A DNA stretch of 64,000 bases from Sclerodactyla briareus (lineage: Eukaryota > Echinodermata > Holothuroidea > Dendrochirotida > Sclerodactylidae). The DNA is taken from positions 1-64,000 of the forward strand of contig JAODTK010001288.1 in NCBI GenBank assembly GCA_026419785.1. Reading direction: 5' to 3'. Shown in pieces: positions 1-13,722 of the stretch (position 1 is its first letter; each line of letters opens with the position of its first letter). The notes under the pieces were generated by a model. It did no database searches and was not told the origin of the DNA. It saw only the letters and a list, made by a program, of their open reading frames with translations. A program made the translations under genes and the position numbers.

Positions 1-740
1 AACTAGAGGGGCGGTCACTAGTTGTGTGTGTGGGGGGGGGGGTTCACCTCAATGTCGTTCAACATTTATGGCCTAGTTGGATAAATGGTTAAGCCAACAG
101 TCGGGAATTGTTAATTGAAAAGGTACCTCTGGCTGATTACCCAACGTAAAAAGACAAATACGCCTATATTCAATATTTATTTTCCCGAAAATTTCAGATC
201 AAAAATATCCGGGGTCTTTTTGGCATTACAAAAAATCGCGTTACGGCTGGTGCTGTTGGCACTTTAAATTGTGCCCACGGTTAGGTACAAAAAAAAAATC
301 CGTTCCAATTCGGTTTGTTTGAGAGGTGAAGGCCTTAGGACATAATTCCTTGATACTTCTGTCCGGAGGGGGGGAAATGCCACATTTTGGCGTCACTTAA
401 TCCTGGGAGGGTGCACAATGCCGGCTCGACTTCCTTCGATAGCTGCTGACCGCTTAGACCTTTTCGCCTACGGTCTGCTTTTGGTGCAATGAGCAAACAA
501 ATGATTTGAAAGAATTTTTTTCTGGCGTGGTTCGCGCGCGGTCGTGTTTTTTTTTTTTTCTACGATTGGAATGTTCAGGTATGGAGCGTGAGTTTTTTTT
601 TCAAAACCCGTTTCGTGTAGAATGAATATATGTATTCTTCAAAAAGGTTCAAGAAACTCATTTCAAAACCGACTCAATCCAAGCAACTCTGGATTTGGTC
701 TCGCCTGAATGGAATTCAGTAGGAGACTTAATGGTCACTA
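1..740. other. Non-coding stretch, no gene seen
   Basis: I see no supported exon here. The stretch is AT-rich with short homopolymers (a G run near 32-42, T runs near 547-560 and 592-602). Open frames are short and carry no recognisable motif. Confidence 0.5.
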
Positions 741-820
741 TGACGTGTGTGTGGTTGTGTGGGTGTGTGTGTGGTGTGTGTGTGTGGTTGTGTGTGTGTG
801 TGTGTTGTGCTTGTGTGTAT
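741..820. repeat. Imperfect (TG)n microsatellite
   Basis: About 80 bases are almost entirely TG dinucleotides interrupted by extra G or T. The Val/Cys-rich frame that overlaps it is a by-product of the repeat and is not a gene. Confidence 0.85.
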
Positions 821-1147
821 GCTCTGTCACACACTTTTTCGTTGCAGGATTTTTAACAAACGTAAGGCCGAAATGTGTGTGTAGCGCCGGGGTTTGTGTA
901 CACGAGCGGAATCAGATTTTTGGGCAAGCAAAGTCATAATTAGTTGGGTTATTACTTATTTATGTAATTTAATTGTTAACGCTCGTCGAAAGATTACACA
1001 AGAACGTAATGTGCTACAGTGATGTTGTTTGGCATTTAGGACCTGGATGACTGGTAGAATGAACTGATTAGGTTTCAGTCTGTCATTTTGTCGATTTTCA
1101 CGACTTGGTGGATGTGAGGTGGTCCTATACCATGGCTCCCGGAAAAA

Positions 1148-1775
1148 TGAAAAGTGAAGTCGGGGTCACTAGAGGCCATTACATGTGTCTACTTTGCATA
1201 TTTTATGCAATTTTCGAAAGTTCGTTGGATTCCATAAAACTCGGTAGATGTGATCCACCTTTGATCCAGATCATTTTCAAGTACAGCTGGGGTCAGTAGG
1301 GGTCATGGTTGTGCCTAATTTTGCATGATATATTCCAATCGCCACTGGTAGAATTTCTCCAAACTCAGAGGTATGTCGCGTTAACGTTCTCTGGATCTGA
1401 TGTGTTTGATGTCCCATGCAAGAATTTTAAATCTCCATCCTATAACCGTTAATAGCCTCTGTTCAGTGTTAGAATAAACACTGAGGAACTAGTAAACCCA
1501 TAGGTTCTGTGACAATTTTACTGCTGTTTAAGCTGCATTGTATGTGCCTAATTTTGCATAATTTATTCCCACTTAGTAAGATTTCGCCAAATTCAGTAGT
1601 ATGGTCCGTTAACATTTCTGAATCTGATGTGTTTTTGATCCCGACATTTTGAAGGTACAGCCGGGGTCAGTAGAGGTCATTGTATGTGTTCAATTTGCAT
1701 AACATATTCCAATTTCCACTTGGTAAAATTTCGTCAAACTCAGTTGGTATGGTCTGTTACATTTCCCCGTTCCTG
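1148..1775. repeat. Diverged tandem repeat, about 130-bp unit, four partial copies
   Basis: The phrase GGGGTCAGTAGRGGTCAT followed by a TTTTGCATAATWTATTCC block recurs near 1150, 1290, 1545 (second block only) and 1662. A third block, AAACTCAGWNGTATGGTC, follows in three of the copies. The copies are clearly related but strongly diverged. No coding potential is visible. The element is related in style, but not obviously in sequence, to the AGGTCA-rich arrays in the carrier gene. Confidence 0.7.
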
Positions 1776-4759
1776 AACTCTGATTTTCTGAATTTGTTAT
1801 TGAAATCCGTCACTAATAGCGCCTGTTAGAATAAGGTGCTTTTTTTTTTCAACTTAGCCCAATTAGCCCAAAATGGGTTTTTGGCACTTAATACACAGCG
1901 TTCTTGTTCTTAAACATTTTGCGGGATAGGCTGGATTTACATATTGTTGGCATAGCCCAAGCTGCATAGCTCAACTATTAAACGTGTTACTGTTAATTAG
2001 TATTTGCGGGTGTGCAAAACTGGTAAATTTGACCTCAGATTCTATCATTTTTTTCCGTCAACAATTTCAAATGTATGCCTCCTGTATTTTGTTTTGTTTT
2101 TTCATGTCACAATACCTGAATAGTGCCATCATGTGATATATCATCTTTCCAAATGGTTCCTTGTTCCACGGGGCAATTGATTATAACTTGTTCCGTTTCG
2201 GGACGTACATTTCCCGTCAACATTTGGAGCCTTGGGTTTGAACCTAAAGCGACCCCATAGGCGACACCATAGGCGAAACCCCCTTTTTGGCGAACGCATT
2301 GTGGATTTATTTGTTATCTTCGAACGATTTACTTTAAGTTATCTGTTAGAGCCTACTCCATGAATCCGGGGAATGTAGTCGAGACCGGAATATCCAGAGA
2401 CAACAGCCTCACATCTTGAGTCTATTAACTTTGTATTTATACCATCTTGTTCTCGAAAGTCGAGGACCGAGCCCAGTTATTCGAGATAATTCGAGATGAG
2501 CCGAGACCCGCATCGCCTACTCCCCTCTGACAGCATTTTTATCACATTCCCAACTTGATTACTATAACATTTACCGACGTCCTCGAATTGAAGAAATAGA
2601 TACTCCCCCCACATAACCATTTGCATGCGGCCGAATCATTAGGTGCGTCAATTCTAACCGTCCGTGCAACTGCAGATCCCAAAGATTAGTGGTGCCTACA
2701 TTAATCGTTTATTGCTTGACATATCAAACTGGCTCAACATTTTTGGCCAATTCGAAGAATGTGGTTTCCTTCAATCACCAAATTACGGGTATCGTCCGTG
2801 TTTCTTTTTCCTGAAACCAATGCATCATGTGCGGTTCGACCAAGGGCGTAGCAACCGGGTCGAGGCGCCATCCCCCCACGGTGAAAAATGTGGGGCGGAA
2901 GTCCCATCCCACCCCGGTCTCGATCTGAAAAAAAACTTTTGCGCGCAATGATAACTTTTCCGTCAATTAACACATATTAACAACGACGTCTGGTGATTGA
3001 CTGTCCGTATTGTATAGCAATCAATTGTGGCTATTGTCACGTTATATTTAAGAGATGGGTATAGGACCTTGGCTTCACGTACAACCAATGCGGGAAATAG
3101 CTTGTGAAAATCTGCGATTCACCCCCAACATTTTTTTACAGTATAGCTAGTTCCATTTTATTAATCTGCATGGGACTAAAATATACCAATAGCATCCTGG
3201 AAATCAGCTGAAAGCGTCGTAACCCGGTCCATTCGGACAAAATGAAGTTAGTACATGGTCCCAAATGAAACAGCCGAAATGGATTAAAACTGAAATCAAA
3301 ATCGATAAAACAAAACAGAGAGAATATCCTTTGACAGAAATTGATCAAAATTTCCGACCGACATGATAAATTCAGAGAAAGAGAGGCAAATGCAATTTAT
3401 TTTTAATCAAATGTAACAAAATTGTTCCTGGGGAAAGTTTTAACGCGCTTCACATGTCTTTGGTGTATATATATACGTCTCTGTGAACTCAATGAAATTC
3501 GCGAAATTGATGATATGCGGGAACCGTGTCATTTAGCAGAAACTCACAAGATTTGAAGATTCAGAGCAACAATCGCATCTAAGGATGTCAAAAAATTGTT
3601 GCAAAAAAATGCAAAATTATTTTTAAAGAAGGAAGAGGGGGCAGACTTGCCGCACGCTTTTTCTGAGATGAAAAAATTTCCTAAAGTGAAAATTAAAAAT
3701 GCGAAATTAATTTCTGGAATGAAAATGCGTGGCTATATGGTCACAAATGTCTCTAGCCAGAAAATGCGAAAATTTGGTTAGTGGGGCCCCCCCTCCCCTT
3801 AGACCCCCCCCCCCAGACCTCGTATTGAACGTCACCCCCCCCCCCCCCACACTGAAATTTTCTTGTCGTTGAAACGCTCTAATCTACGCTACGGCCACTG
3901 GTTCTCCTCCCCCCCTCCACCCTCATCACAAACTCTTCTGATCCTTCATCAACTCCGCCCGCCTTTCATATAGTAACGGACCGTAACCATCAAGCAACGT
4001 ATGGGCTTTATTTTAAAGTCCATTTTCAATTGACGGCATGGACGCCCAAGATTGAATGGAGACTTTATAAATCGGGTGACGATGTCTTGGAACCCCAACA
4101 GTTTTCTTGTCCTAGTGTGGCATTACACGGACTTACATTTTTTCGCCCTAACTGTTACAAACACAAACCGCATATAGTCGCTATTCTGTAAACTTTTAAA
4201 ACACAACCTTGGAGTATCTAATTCAAGAAGGGTAAATATTCCCCTTGAGGCTTTTTTTGGTTCACGTTCCTGCCAATATGTTTCAGACAGTACAGTCACT
4301 TGGCAGAGGACACCATGTTAGAGGAGGCAGTTTGGGAAACCCTCATCGCAGGCATCCGAGTGAGTGATAATCACGTTGGAGATAGACTCGAGAACTCGAG
4401 TAGAGCAAGTGAACATAATTCGGGCCAAGAATCGAAAATACGAGCAGGGTAAAAAGGCGAACTGGAATGTTCACTCGACTTATTTACTGAGTGCCCACAT
4501 TTTTATTGAATGCCCCCCCCCCCCAAATGTCGCGTGTTACATGGGGCCAGGGCCTGATCAACCTGATTAAACTATCACGGTTTATATAGTTACCCATAGC
4601 CGCATGTTAACTAATCAGTGGAGCGGTAAACCGCCCCACCTGTATATCCTCGCTTTTGAGAATCATTGGGAAAGAAGTATCTAACAGCCCCATAAGACCC
4701 CCCAATTTCCTCAGAAACCCAAGATAACCTTCATCCACCAAGTTTGTTGGTCATCCATG
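1776..4759. other. Non-coding stretch with C-rich tracts
   Basis: No exon can be supported. Low-complexity C tracts occur at about 3786-3850 and 4514-4525. The many C/G homopolymers are typical of the whole window and make short frames in this area unreliable. Confidence 0.45.
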
Positions 4760-4779
4760 GAAGTTGATAGACCCATGAT

Positions 4780-5450
4780 CAAGGGTGCGCCGCGGGGGGA
4801 GGGGGCCATGAGGGGGCCATGCCCCCCACCCGTGGGAAGCTTTTGCCAACCCACCCCCCCCCCAGTCGGGGATTTTTTCCCAATCTCTGCGGGGAGCCCG
4901 AGTGGGTACGCTAAAATGTACCCACCCGGACGAGGCCCTTGCCGACAGATATATTTCCAAACGTTTTATATGAAAAATCCTACATTCATATCTTTCTGTA
5001 GTATGCCAAGTCCGCTTAAGTAAAGATAAGCGTAACAATTTCCTACAGATTATACAATCGTGGACTATATAGATATCTTCGAAATGTCCCTGCAAGAGAT
5101 TAAGGTTACAATCTTTTGGAGAGGTGAGCGTTCTGCAGTCCTACCCTGTGTGCTCTTGTGTAGAGTGTGTGCTTTCACGACGCAGTGCCCAGTATTTCCG
5201 TGCCAGTATCGGGAATTCCGACCCTCATTCTACTAATAAGGGCGCTTGATGATGGGAAGCTATTGAAAGTAAAACATTGCCCTCCACATGGTGTATTGCC
5301 TTTTTCGTTTTTTTGCTTCAAGAAAATGTTCAAAAAATGAACATCAAAATTGAGGTTTTACAGGGGGAGGGTGACCTCCGTCGGGGAACTTGCCCACCCC
5401 CCCGTCGGGGACTCGGACCCCGTTGGGGAAATCATGCGCCACCACTGCCA
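4780..5450. repeat. GC-rich repeat-like stretch
   Basis: Two blocks (about 4780-4935 and 5360-5445) are rich in G/C homopolymers, with motifs such as GGGGGCCATG and GTCGGGGA repeated within or between them. Similar G/C-homopolymer blocks appear near 8470-8580, 10630-10760, 12855-12950 and 45840-45990, so they probably belong to degraded mobile elements. No protein motif is visible. Confidence 0.35.
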
Positions 5451-5739
5451 TGGAATTATGCAAAGAACCCACGAGGGGTAGAAATGACTTCTAACTTTGG
5501 TGAGGAACATGTAGCTCCCACCACCAAGTTTCGATCAAATCTGACAAAGTTTGGAAAAATCGTATAAATTCGCAAACTGACCTCTGCTGACCTTGAAATG
5601 ACATCCACATATTTCAGTATGAATATAGTCCCTATACGAAGTCTCGTTCAAATCCGACTAACTTCACTAATTTCGCGTAATTATGCCAAATTAGAGGCCC
5701 CCAGCAGTAGTGATGCCCACTTCGAACTCAACGAGATTT

Positions 5740-5880
5740 TACTAGGGCGACAGGTGTGTTACAAGTTCCGAATCAATTGGACAAAAAATTGCGCCTAAAG
5801 TTTCCGGCGGCGGCGGAGGCCTGCGGGTGGACGGCGGCGGCTCTACACACCCAAAACAATAATATAACCGGACACTTCCA
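5740..5880. repeat. CGG-rich repeat end
   Basis: The block contains GGCGGCGGCGGAGGC and GGACGGCGGCGGCTC, followed by an AATAATATAACCGG-type tail. A similar block (GGCGGCGGCGGAGACG, then CCGTAATACCGG) lies at 27980-28025. The two look like the ends of copies of one dispersed repeat. Confidence 0.4.
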
Positions 5881-8300
5881 GTGTTCGCGGGGATATAATT
5901 ACTGACTAATGACTGCTCCAGTAAAATTAAATTACTGACAATTTAAGACCAGCAATGGGAGGGGCACATGTCAGTGGGGATAGAAATCCATCATATCATC
6001 GATATCAATATCAATCAAAGTTGAATGTTATACTTTTGTTATATCATTTGGATAGGCTTGATGGTTTATCTGAGAAAAAAATCATTCATGTTGGAAATTT
6101 GTAATTCGAATCATGGTATCTATAATGTAATTTTGGGTTTGCGAATGTATTTTGGCCTAAAATTTATTGCCGAATTTGCAGCTTTTGCCTTGCATTGTTA
6201 ACTTTTGTTGGGCACCATCACATGTGTATTCATGTTGTAGGTTCGTAGTTGATTTTGTTAGAGTATAGGACAATATGAATGTGGCTGACCAAAAATGCCG
6301 TAATGATCTAGGCCCCTGAAATTACCAGAAGGAATGAAAGTGTTATCAATGTAAATACCACCAATATTCCAGTAAAACATCCCAAAAACTTACTCGCTGA
6401 TTCGGGGGCATACACCCATCACATAGTACCAAGAAACTAATCGAATGCAACCCCCCCCCCCCCCCCCCCCTCACTCTCCAGTGGGACTGCCTCAGTCATG
6501 CACTCAGCGGGTCAATATTTCAACGTTGGGGAATTTTAGAATTAGGCTACCATTCAGTCCGTTCTCAAGATAGGACTGTAATCCAAGTTTGACTGAAAGT
6601 GGGGATTAGGTGGGGATAGGGTTCATGCATCGTAGCTATGCCACCCGACCAGCATATATTCCCCACTCGCTGGAGTATTTTTGGTACTGCAGCCATACCC
6701 CCCCGTCACTACCTGAGCCCATGAGCCTCCGCGTTGGTCATTTTCTAGCCTGAACCAAGCATGCCCCATATACTCCTGAACAGTCCCTGATCAGATATTA
6801 CTGGAGTGGAACTGACCAACTGACGCATAACTAGAAAATGTTTCTCACCCTCACTGCACGTATGATGATGTCAACCAATTGAATGTAGTCATTGGCTGTT
6901 TCAATTAGGTGGGATGCTGCACCCCGTAACCCACATCTAGATTACCTTCATTATATTGCAAACAAAAATAGGCCCTACTGGGGGTGATTGATAATGGACA
7001 CAGACGATTGAGTATAATAGCTTAATAAAACTTGCCAGGGTCTGCCTCAGAAGTAGCCTGAAATTGAACATCTTTCAATTCGCCGCCGATGCCGCGTGTT
7101 ATGAACCATAAACTGAAACTACTAAAAACTAAACACTACTGCCAAATTCACCTTGCTTGACATCTGGCCCCACCACAAATCTTCATCAACTTGGGTTACA
7201 ACTTCGGTCGGGGGATTTCCCCTGTACTGTTGACGCTCTATGGGTATGGGATATGGTAAATCAATCAATCCCCTAATAAAAACAGACACTTGTCCGCTCC
7301 ATCTGGTGGTGAAGCACATCCCAGTTCTCCGGTTTCACAGCCCGCAGTTATTTATGGTCACTAGTACTTAAAATCGGTCCGTTTCCCCTCTGGACCTAAT
7401 GCATTCTCCTGTGGTTTATGGTGCCAGGCTGTCTCCCCTCCTGTCCTATTTTTCTGACCATTTTTTGACAGCCAGGCAGTGGTGCACTAATGATTTCTCA
7501 TACATCTCATATCCTCTGAAATTCTGCCTTTTCCTTCCCTTTCCCAGGTTTTTACTGTCCCTATTCCCTGTAATAGGTCAGGATCACAGTGGACGTCCGG
7601 AATAGGTCAGAGAGTGTACTTTTCATGACCTTTTCCGACTTATAAGGTTAGGCCTCCAGGTTAGAAAAGCACTTCCCATCTTCCCTGATCTTTTCACCCT
7701 TATTTTGTAGGGCGCTAAACATTGAAATGTGAGCTTGTCAGATTATCCGAATATGATTACGCAAATCTCAAATGTTGCCTAAATCTCCATCGGATTGACG
7801 AAGAAACAATCATTTTTTGTGGGCACTCGATAGTTTTTTGTGTAAACATTCACTTTGGCCTCCCCACCCCCCCGTCCCACTTCTCCCATTCTTCGCCCGA
7901 GTTTCGCTACTCGATCTCAACTTGACGATATGCACGCTGCTTCGGATGCCTGTGACAATGGTGTTGTCCCTAGAAGATTATGGTCAATCTTTCGACAAGG
8001 TTGTCACCATAATTTAAAGGTCGAAATTGAGTTCAACTCATGCGTTATAGCGAGTATGTGGCGGATCCACCTAAATCATTGTTAACCCCATTACGTTTTC
8101 CCCTTATAGCCTTTAGTGGGTGGGGAGGGGGCTTTTTCCGCCCCGATCCGATATTTTATCTCCCGGGAATAACCGGAAACTGAGGATGTAACACTGATTA
8201 GACCAGCAAGGAGGGGGGGGGGGGGCCTAGTGCTAAAATTGTGGGAATCATTCTTCGACACGGGTTTATCTGACACACACTAGCCTACGTCACTTTTTCC
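5881..8300. other. Non-coding stretch, no gene seen
   Basis: There is no supported exon. A pure C run of about 20 bases sits near 6451-6470. Short frames at 7100-7600 and 7720-8090 have no family resemblance. Confidence 0.45.
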
Positions 8301-8304
8301 AGTT

Positions 8305-8470
8305 TTTTGGTTTTTCTCTCTCGTATGTTTTAACCACCTCTTCCCTTTCTCTTATTCCGCTTCTCCCCCCCCCCCTTCTCTTTCCTTCTCCCTTCTCCTC
8401 TCTCTTTTTCTCTCTTCCCCCTCCTTTTTCTTCTTCTTTTCCCTCTTTCCCTTTTGTCTCCTTCTTCTTA
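8305..8470. repeat. Polypyrimidine (CT-rich) tract
   Basis: About 160 bases are nearly pure C and T on the plus strand. The Glu/Lys/Arg-rich frame on the opposite strand is a composition artefact. Such tracts are common in invertebrate introns and intergenic DNA. Confidence 0.75.
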
Positions 8471-8799
8471 CCCCGGGGGCCGCGCTCCCCCAAGCCCCCC
8501 CCTGATCGCGCCTGGTACTAACTGCTACCCCCGGCAGGCCCCTGCGAAGGGGGGGAGGTGCTGGGGATGCCACCCTACCTATTTTCAGTCATGGTTCCAG
8601 CAACCCTGCCGATTTTTTAGCTCAAAAGGCTGTCATGGATCAATATTTGCACGAATTTGGTATCCTGTTCTCGATCAGCTGCTTGCGTAAGTTGTTATTC
8701 AGTGCACACTTTTGATTTAACTCATATTTCTTATTAGTTTATTAAAAAAAAAAATTTGTCGTTGAGAAAGGCCGAAATGCCCCCCCCCCCCCGAAAAAA

Positions 8800-10490
8800 A
8801 AAAAATCGCTGCTTTGCGCGCGCGGTATCCTATCTTTTTTCCATTACACTGTATCTACGTGGGCCCCGTGTAAAATAAAGTTGTCAGATTCTGGCAATAC
8901 GATTTTTGTCCCATACGTGTCATCTTCAAGTGCGGTGAACATACTGACATATAGGTAGGCCACGAGGAGACTTTGGTTTAGGACTTGATTCTGGTGCACA
9001 ACCCCCCCCCCCACCCTCCCCCCTACAACAACGGGCCGGAACCAACTGCAATTTTCCTTAACACTGCACATCACAGTTTAGTCTACTTCCTGATCCTTAT
9101 TGTTCAGCTTGGCTTCGCCAGCTTGGCGTGCTGTTTTTAATAGAGGATGAAAGCTATATGTAAAAGACAAAAGCCGGCAGGTGATCGTGCACATTAAAGG
9201 TTTCCGTGATTGACTTATGGAACTATCATGGCCGAGCGGGCGAAACAATTCTAAGCACATGTGAAATTTGGACGAACAATTTGAGGCGGATATATCTGAA
9301 ATTGACCACATTGTCTGCTGACTGGCCTCATTTCTTTCAATCAATGCCCGGAAAATTCACACATTTTCCATGCAGTGATTTCAAGCAAATGTTCATCTGC
9401 GGCATCCTCCCAACCCTTGGAGGGTCCTCGATGGATTATCCTCTAAGACATGGCTATGGTAGCATGGACCCCATGATGAAAAAATGTAAGGATTTAACAT
9501 CAATCAGTTTTCGAGATTTACTGTCGCTTCAGTGATTGCATACTGCCAAGAACGCGGGAAGTGCCCTCCCCTGCACTCTGATGGGACGGGGGGGGGGGGG
9601 GTCTTGTACGAACTTTTTCTTGTACGTACGCGTCAACTGATGGTGGCGCGAATTGTATTGACTAAACGAATAGTTTCCTTCAAGAGGGTTTTTTCTGAGA
9701 TATACATTTCAGAATTTATTGTCAATTTTGGGGATGTTCTTACTGCCTGGCCAAAGACTGGAAGTACCGTTTCCGGCAATTCTGGGGGCTTCCGTAAGGC
9801 TCCAAAATTCTGTACCCTATACGAGCTCACGGATGCTGGTCAATTGTAAGGAATAAACATCAATTCGTTTCCTCCCAGAACGTTTCTTGACTTACAAATT
9901 TCTGAAATTACTTGCAACTTTTAGAGACGAACGTTGCTCACTGCCATACATCGCGGGAATTGCCGTTTTCCTGCATCTGAGGGGTCTGTAAAAAAACGAC
10001 ATTTCCCTGTACCGAACGCGTCCACGATGGTGGCGGCTGGCCCCGAAATTGTGTAAGGACTCACATCGATCAGTTCCTTCAGAACGTTTCTAGAAATAAA
10101 TTCTGTAATTTAGTGCCAATTTTTCGGACGTTGCTTACTGCCATACGGTCCGGGAAATGCCGTTTCCTCCTTAATCTGGGGTCTGTACAACAAGAAAATT
10201 TCTTGTACCCGACGCGTCAACAACCGACGCTGGCCCGAATGTACGGAATAAACATTGATCAGTTCCTTCAAGAGTTCTGAAATGAAAATTCGGGAATTTT
10301 ATTGAAGATTTAAGGGATGTTGTTTTTACTGCCCATAGTGACCCAGAATACCGGTTCCTGCAATCTGGGGGGTCTGAAAATAAACATTCCTTGTACGATA
10401 CGCGCCAACCCATGTGCGCTCCGCTTAGATGGTGCTACCCTCATATGTGCCCCCCCCCCCAATATTCAACACAGATCGCCGCCCCTGATC
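8800..10490. repeat. Dispersed element copy 1 with internal tandem array
   Basis: The segment begins with a GCGCGC-rich stretch. It contains a block near 8925-9090 (AAGTGCGGTGAACATA, CCAACTGC, TAGTCTACTT) and ends with an ACAGATCGCCGCCCCTG-type phrase at about 10470-10486. The same blocks recur in the same order at 58965-59645. In this copy the middle is occupied by five about 195-bp units (see separate entry). No transposase motif was seen, so it is a candidate non-autonomous element. A Helitron-like origin is possible but unproven. Confidence 0.55.
9485..10420 (+). repeat. Tandem array, about 195-bp unit, about five copies
   Basis: Units begin near 9485, 9655, 9846, 10050 and 10240. Each carries an opening AACATCRATCAGTTYCTTC-like phrase. 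Next come a GACGTTGCTTACTGCCATA-like phrase, GGGAANTGCCGTTT, a GGGGTCTGTA phrase and a CTTGTACCNGACGCGTCAA-like phrase. Divergence and indels between units are high. The 105-residue frame across the second unit is not maintained in the others, so I do not call it coding. Confidence 0.75.
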
Positions 10491-10499
10491 ATTCCAAAT

Positions 10500-13400
10500 G
10501 AAAGACAGTGAATAATTATCAAGTGACATATGAAAAGCCGGACATTTTCAGCTCATGATCTTGTATTCAAACAAGTTGCATCTTCGAAACAGCCGGAATT
10601 TTCCCGAAGTGGGAAGCAGTCGCGGATTTACAGAGGGGGGGGGGGCGTCCAGGGGGTCCGGACTCCCCACCTTTGGTTCAGAGCTTTTCGACATATAATT
10701 GAGTTCTATCAATAATGTAGATCCAGACGAGCTTTTGAGGAGTCGGACCCCCCTCCCCCGGGCCCACCCCCCCCCCACAACACACACACGTTCCCTCGCT
10801 ATGTGATGTATAGTGCTGAAGGTACCCTCTTACATGGAATGCCTGTACAAGCTGTACATGACCCACAAAATGCGAGCTTCGGCGCGCACTGTTGTCTTTG
10901 CTCTCTGTGAGCGGCAGGCACTTCCACTATGGAATTCTATTCTCAAAATAAAATTTCTGACGTTGTGAGACACGTTATTGTTGTGGCGGGGTGAGGTGTT
11001 ACACTATTATGAGATAAAGTGTATGGGATACATTATCGTCGCATATAGGACCATCTTCCGTGTGACAACCTCCGAAAATTTGCGCGCTCCGCGCACATTG
11101 CCGGGTCTGTGACTTAGTACATCCTCCTATACTGAAAGGTCATATATTTCCCGCCACCACGCAGGTCAGTAGTCAGTCATTGAACCTACGAAACATGTCG
11201 AATACAGTATGAGAGGAATACGCAGCTTGGTCAAAGTGGGGGACGAAATGGCAATAGCTTCCCTCTAACCAGGAGGTGATTTTCGCCCCCCCCCCTATAC
11301 CCACATGATAGAGCTCATGCATGCACCAAAATCGGATCCCCCCCCCACCGCCTCCTCTCCAACATGGAGCAGGAGAGGGTAGGGCAAAACAGGGGAGTGG
11401 GGTCGATAGCTTCGATCGGTCACTCAGGGGTGGGCTCCTTAAAAAAAAAATCGGGCAAAAGAGAAGACATTCGAGAGAAAAAATTCAAAAGGAAGTGACT
11501 GAAAATGGTATAAACGTCGTGTGGGTGGGGGGGAGGGAAACAATTTGGACTGCCATTTTTCGCCGAGCCAAAGTGGACCTTTGAAATCCTGGATCCGCCC
11601 CTGGACGATGGTGTTTTTTGTGTGGGTTTTTGTTGTTTGGACACTCCTCCCTTATACCATCACTGACGGCGGTCAACATGGGGACCCTGAGTAACTTTTC
11701 CCTTACACCGAAACCTTGCTACATATACGCCCGCCTGTTAACTGTTCATTTTGCTTTGCTCATGGCGTCGCCATTGTCGTGCTGCTAATAACGATTAGGT
11801 ACCGTTACCGCGGGTACATTAGGGTTACGTCGAATCGGTATCACGCGATTCGCTAGGATATAAATTTTTAAAAAGTTGCAAAAGAAAAAATCTTAAAAAT
11901 GAAAATGACGGAAATCCGTGTTTTTTTTGTGTAGGGAGCAGGGTGAGGTTTCTTTCGTCAGGAAGAGCTCATCACCCCAGTCTAAAAATCGTCGCAGGGG
12001 CCTGCTACTACTCGAAGTTCCCTGCTCTCCGGCATGACGTCATATCCTGGACAGTAGAGTCCTGAAGCTAGCTTAAGTCCAATTTCTTTTTGGTGAGATC
12101 CTGTTTTCCAGATGCCCCGTGAAAACCCAGAAGAAATTTGCGCGTCTTCGCGCGCCTGGGAGTATCATGAGCAGATTGTTAACATTCTGGCCGAAAAGTC
12201 GTGGCAGTTGATAAGATCAAGGACTGACAAAATGTTTGAATTTCAGTCCACTGATTACAGAATTTGTGATCCAACCAAATGCCCAGATTTTAAGCTAAAA
12301 ACGGCCTCGGGCGATGTCATTTCTTTCTGGCCATCGGGGGGCTTGTGCACCCAAACAAGTCTAGTGCCCGCCACTGAGAAAAGATGGGACCAACTCGGAC
12401 CTAACCACCGAAAAACAGGCTCCTCCCTCTCATGCCGGTTTCTAAGAGGAAATATTTTTTTTGGGGGGTGGGGGGAAGGCTAATTGTTTTGTAGACTATC
12501 TAAGCGGAGCGCCACCATAGAGTTGTCGCGTAGCGACATACACTATTTTTTTGAATCTCGCGCAGATCACCGGAACGGCCTCTCTCGCTTCCTTTGGGTG
12601 TTGGATAATCCTCTTAATCCTCCCATTTAGAGCAATATCAGGTTCCGGTTGACAAAAGTTTTTAGAGTAGCGACATTATTGAAGGGAAATCCATGATTGT
12701 GGGACTTGCTGTCTGGCCTGTGGTCAAGGCTAGGAGGGTTCTTGAAGTGGTTTGCTTGGCTGATTAAATAGTGTTTTCTGTAGCATGATATTTTGTGTTG
12801 TCGAGTTGTTTTCTGTCGTCAATTTTGGTTGAACTTATTTTCTTTAGGAGCACTCGAGGGAATTTTGGGGGGGCTTTCGGGGAGTTGGCGAGGATTTTTG
12901 GGGGGCTGAAAGCCCCCCTAGCCCCCCCCACCCCCCCTAGAACCGCGCCTGATACCGCCATGTTTGTAAACCACAGTCCAATTTGGAATTCAATTGATGC
13001 TCGCGTTCATAGATCATCTCACAAGAAGCATCATACAGTCCCCGGCCGACATAGTATTTCCGGCTCCTTCTTGCTCGGCGCGCTACGCGCAGCTTATATA
13101 AGAGCACTGCCACATACATATATTATGTATATGGCCAATCTGGTGTACCATGAGCCGAAACACTTTAGGCGGGGTCCGCAAAATATTTGCCGCTCTTGAA
13201 ATGTAAAATAAGGCACACCCATGGACAAAACTTTCAGAAGGTTATGTGAAATGACTGGGGTTTTATAAATTTTCCGTATATTTTTTGTTAGATTATCAGC
13301 CTCTTCGGAATGAAAAACTTGGGGAATTCCTGGACTGAGCTTAGGCGTAAGCCATTTTTGTATGTTTAGTTAACAGTGGTCATCTTTTTCGAATTTTCAA

Positions 13401-13720
13401 GGCCACGCAATACACAGTTAAGAAATTATGGCCAGGAACAATTACATTTGTAACTTCTATTTCTTGGTTACCACCCCCATCATATAAGATGGTTCCATTT
13501 CGAGTGGCAGTTAATGTCCTAGGAAAAACACATTTTCACTAACTCAAAATTTTAGTTTTTATCAGTTCTTTAGCACTTTTGTTGCTTTTTTTTCTTATTC
13601 TATTTGACTGGAGGGGGGGTGTATAATTTATAGATATTCAACCCAAAATGTCAACATCCCCTATTGTTTTACTATTTTTGTTCAGTGTTTGTCCTCAAGG
13701 TACCGAGATACCCTTATAAT
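10500..13720. other. Non-coding stretch with repeat fragments
   Basis: No exon can be supported. Fragments of GCGCGC-rich and G/C-homopolymer repeat DNA occur at 10630-10790, 11285-11350, 11530-11605 and 12850-12950. The phrase CTGGATCCGCCCCTGG at 11590-11605 resembles the end of a mobile element. The longest frame, 12112-12483, includes part of a GCGCGC-rich repeat and has no recognisable domain. Confidence 0.4.
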
Positions 13721-13722
13721 GG

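Noticed and set aside
709..939. Cys/Val-rich frame starting in TG repeat
   Set aside because: It is encoded mostly by the (TG)n microsatellite.
8290..8573. Lys/Glu/Gly-rich minus frames
   Set aside because: They are composition artefacts of the polypyrimidine tract.
12112..12483. 123-codon plus frame after a TTTTCCAG acceptor-like site
   Set aside because: Part of it is GCGCGC-type repeat DNA also seen elsewhere in the window, the end runs into a G tract, and no domain is recognisable.
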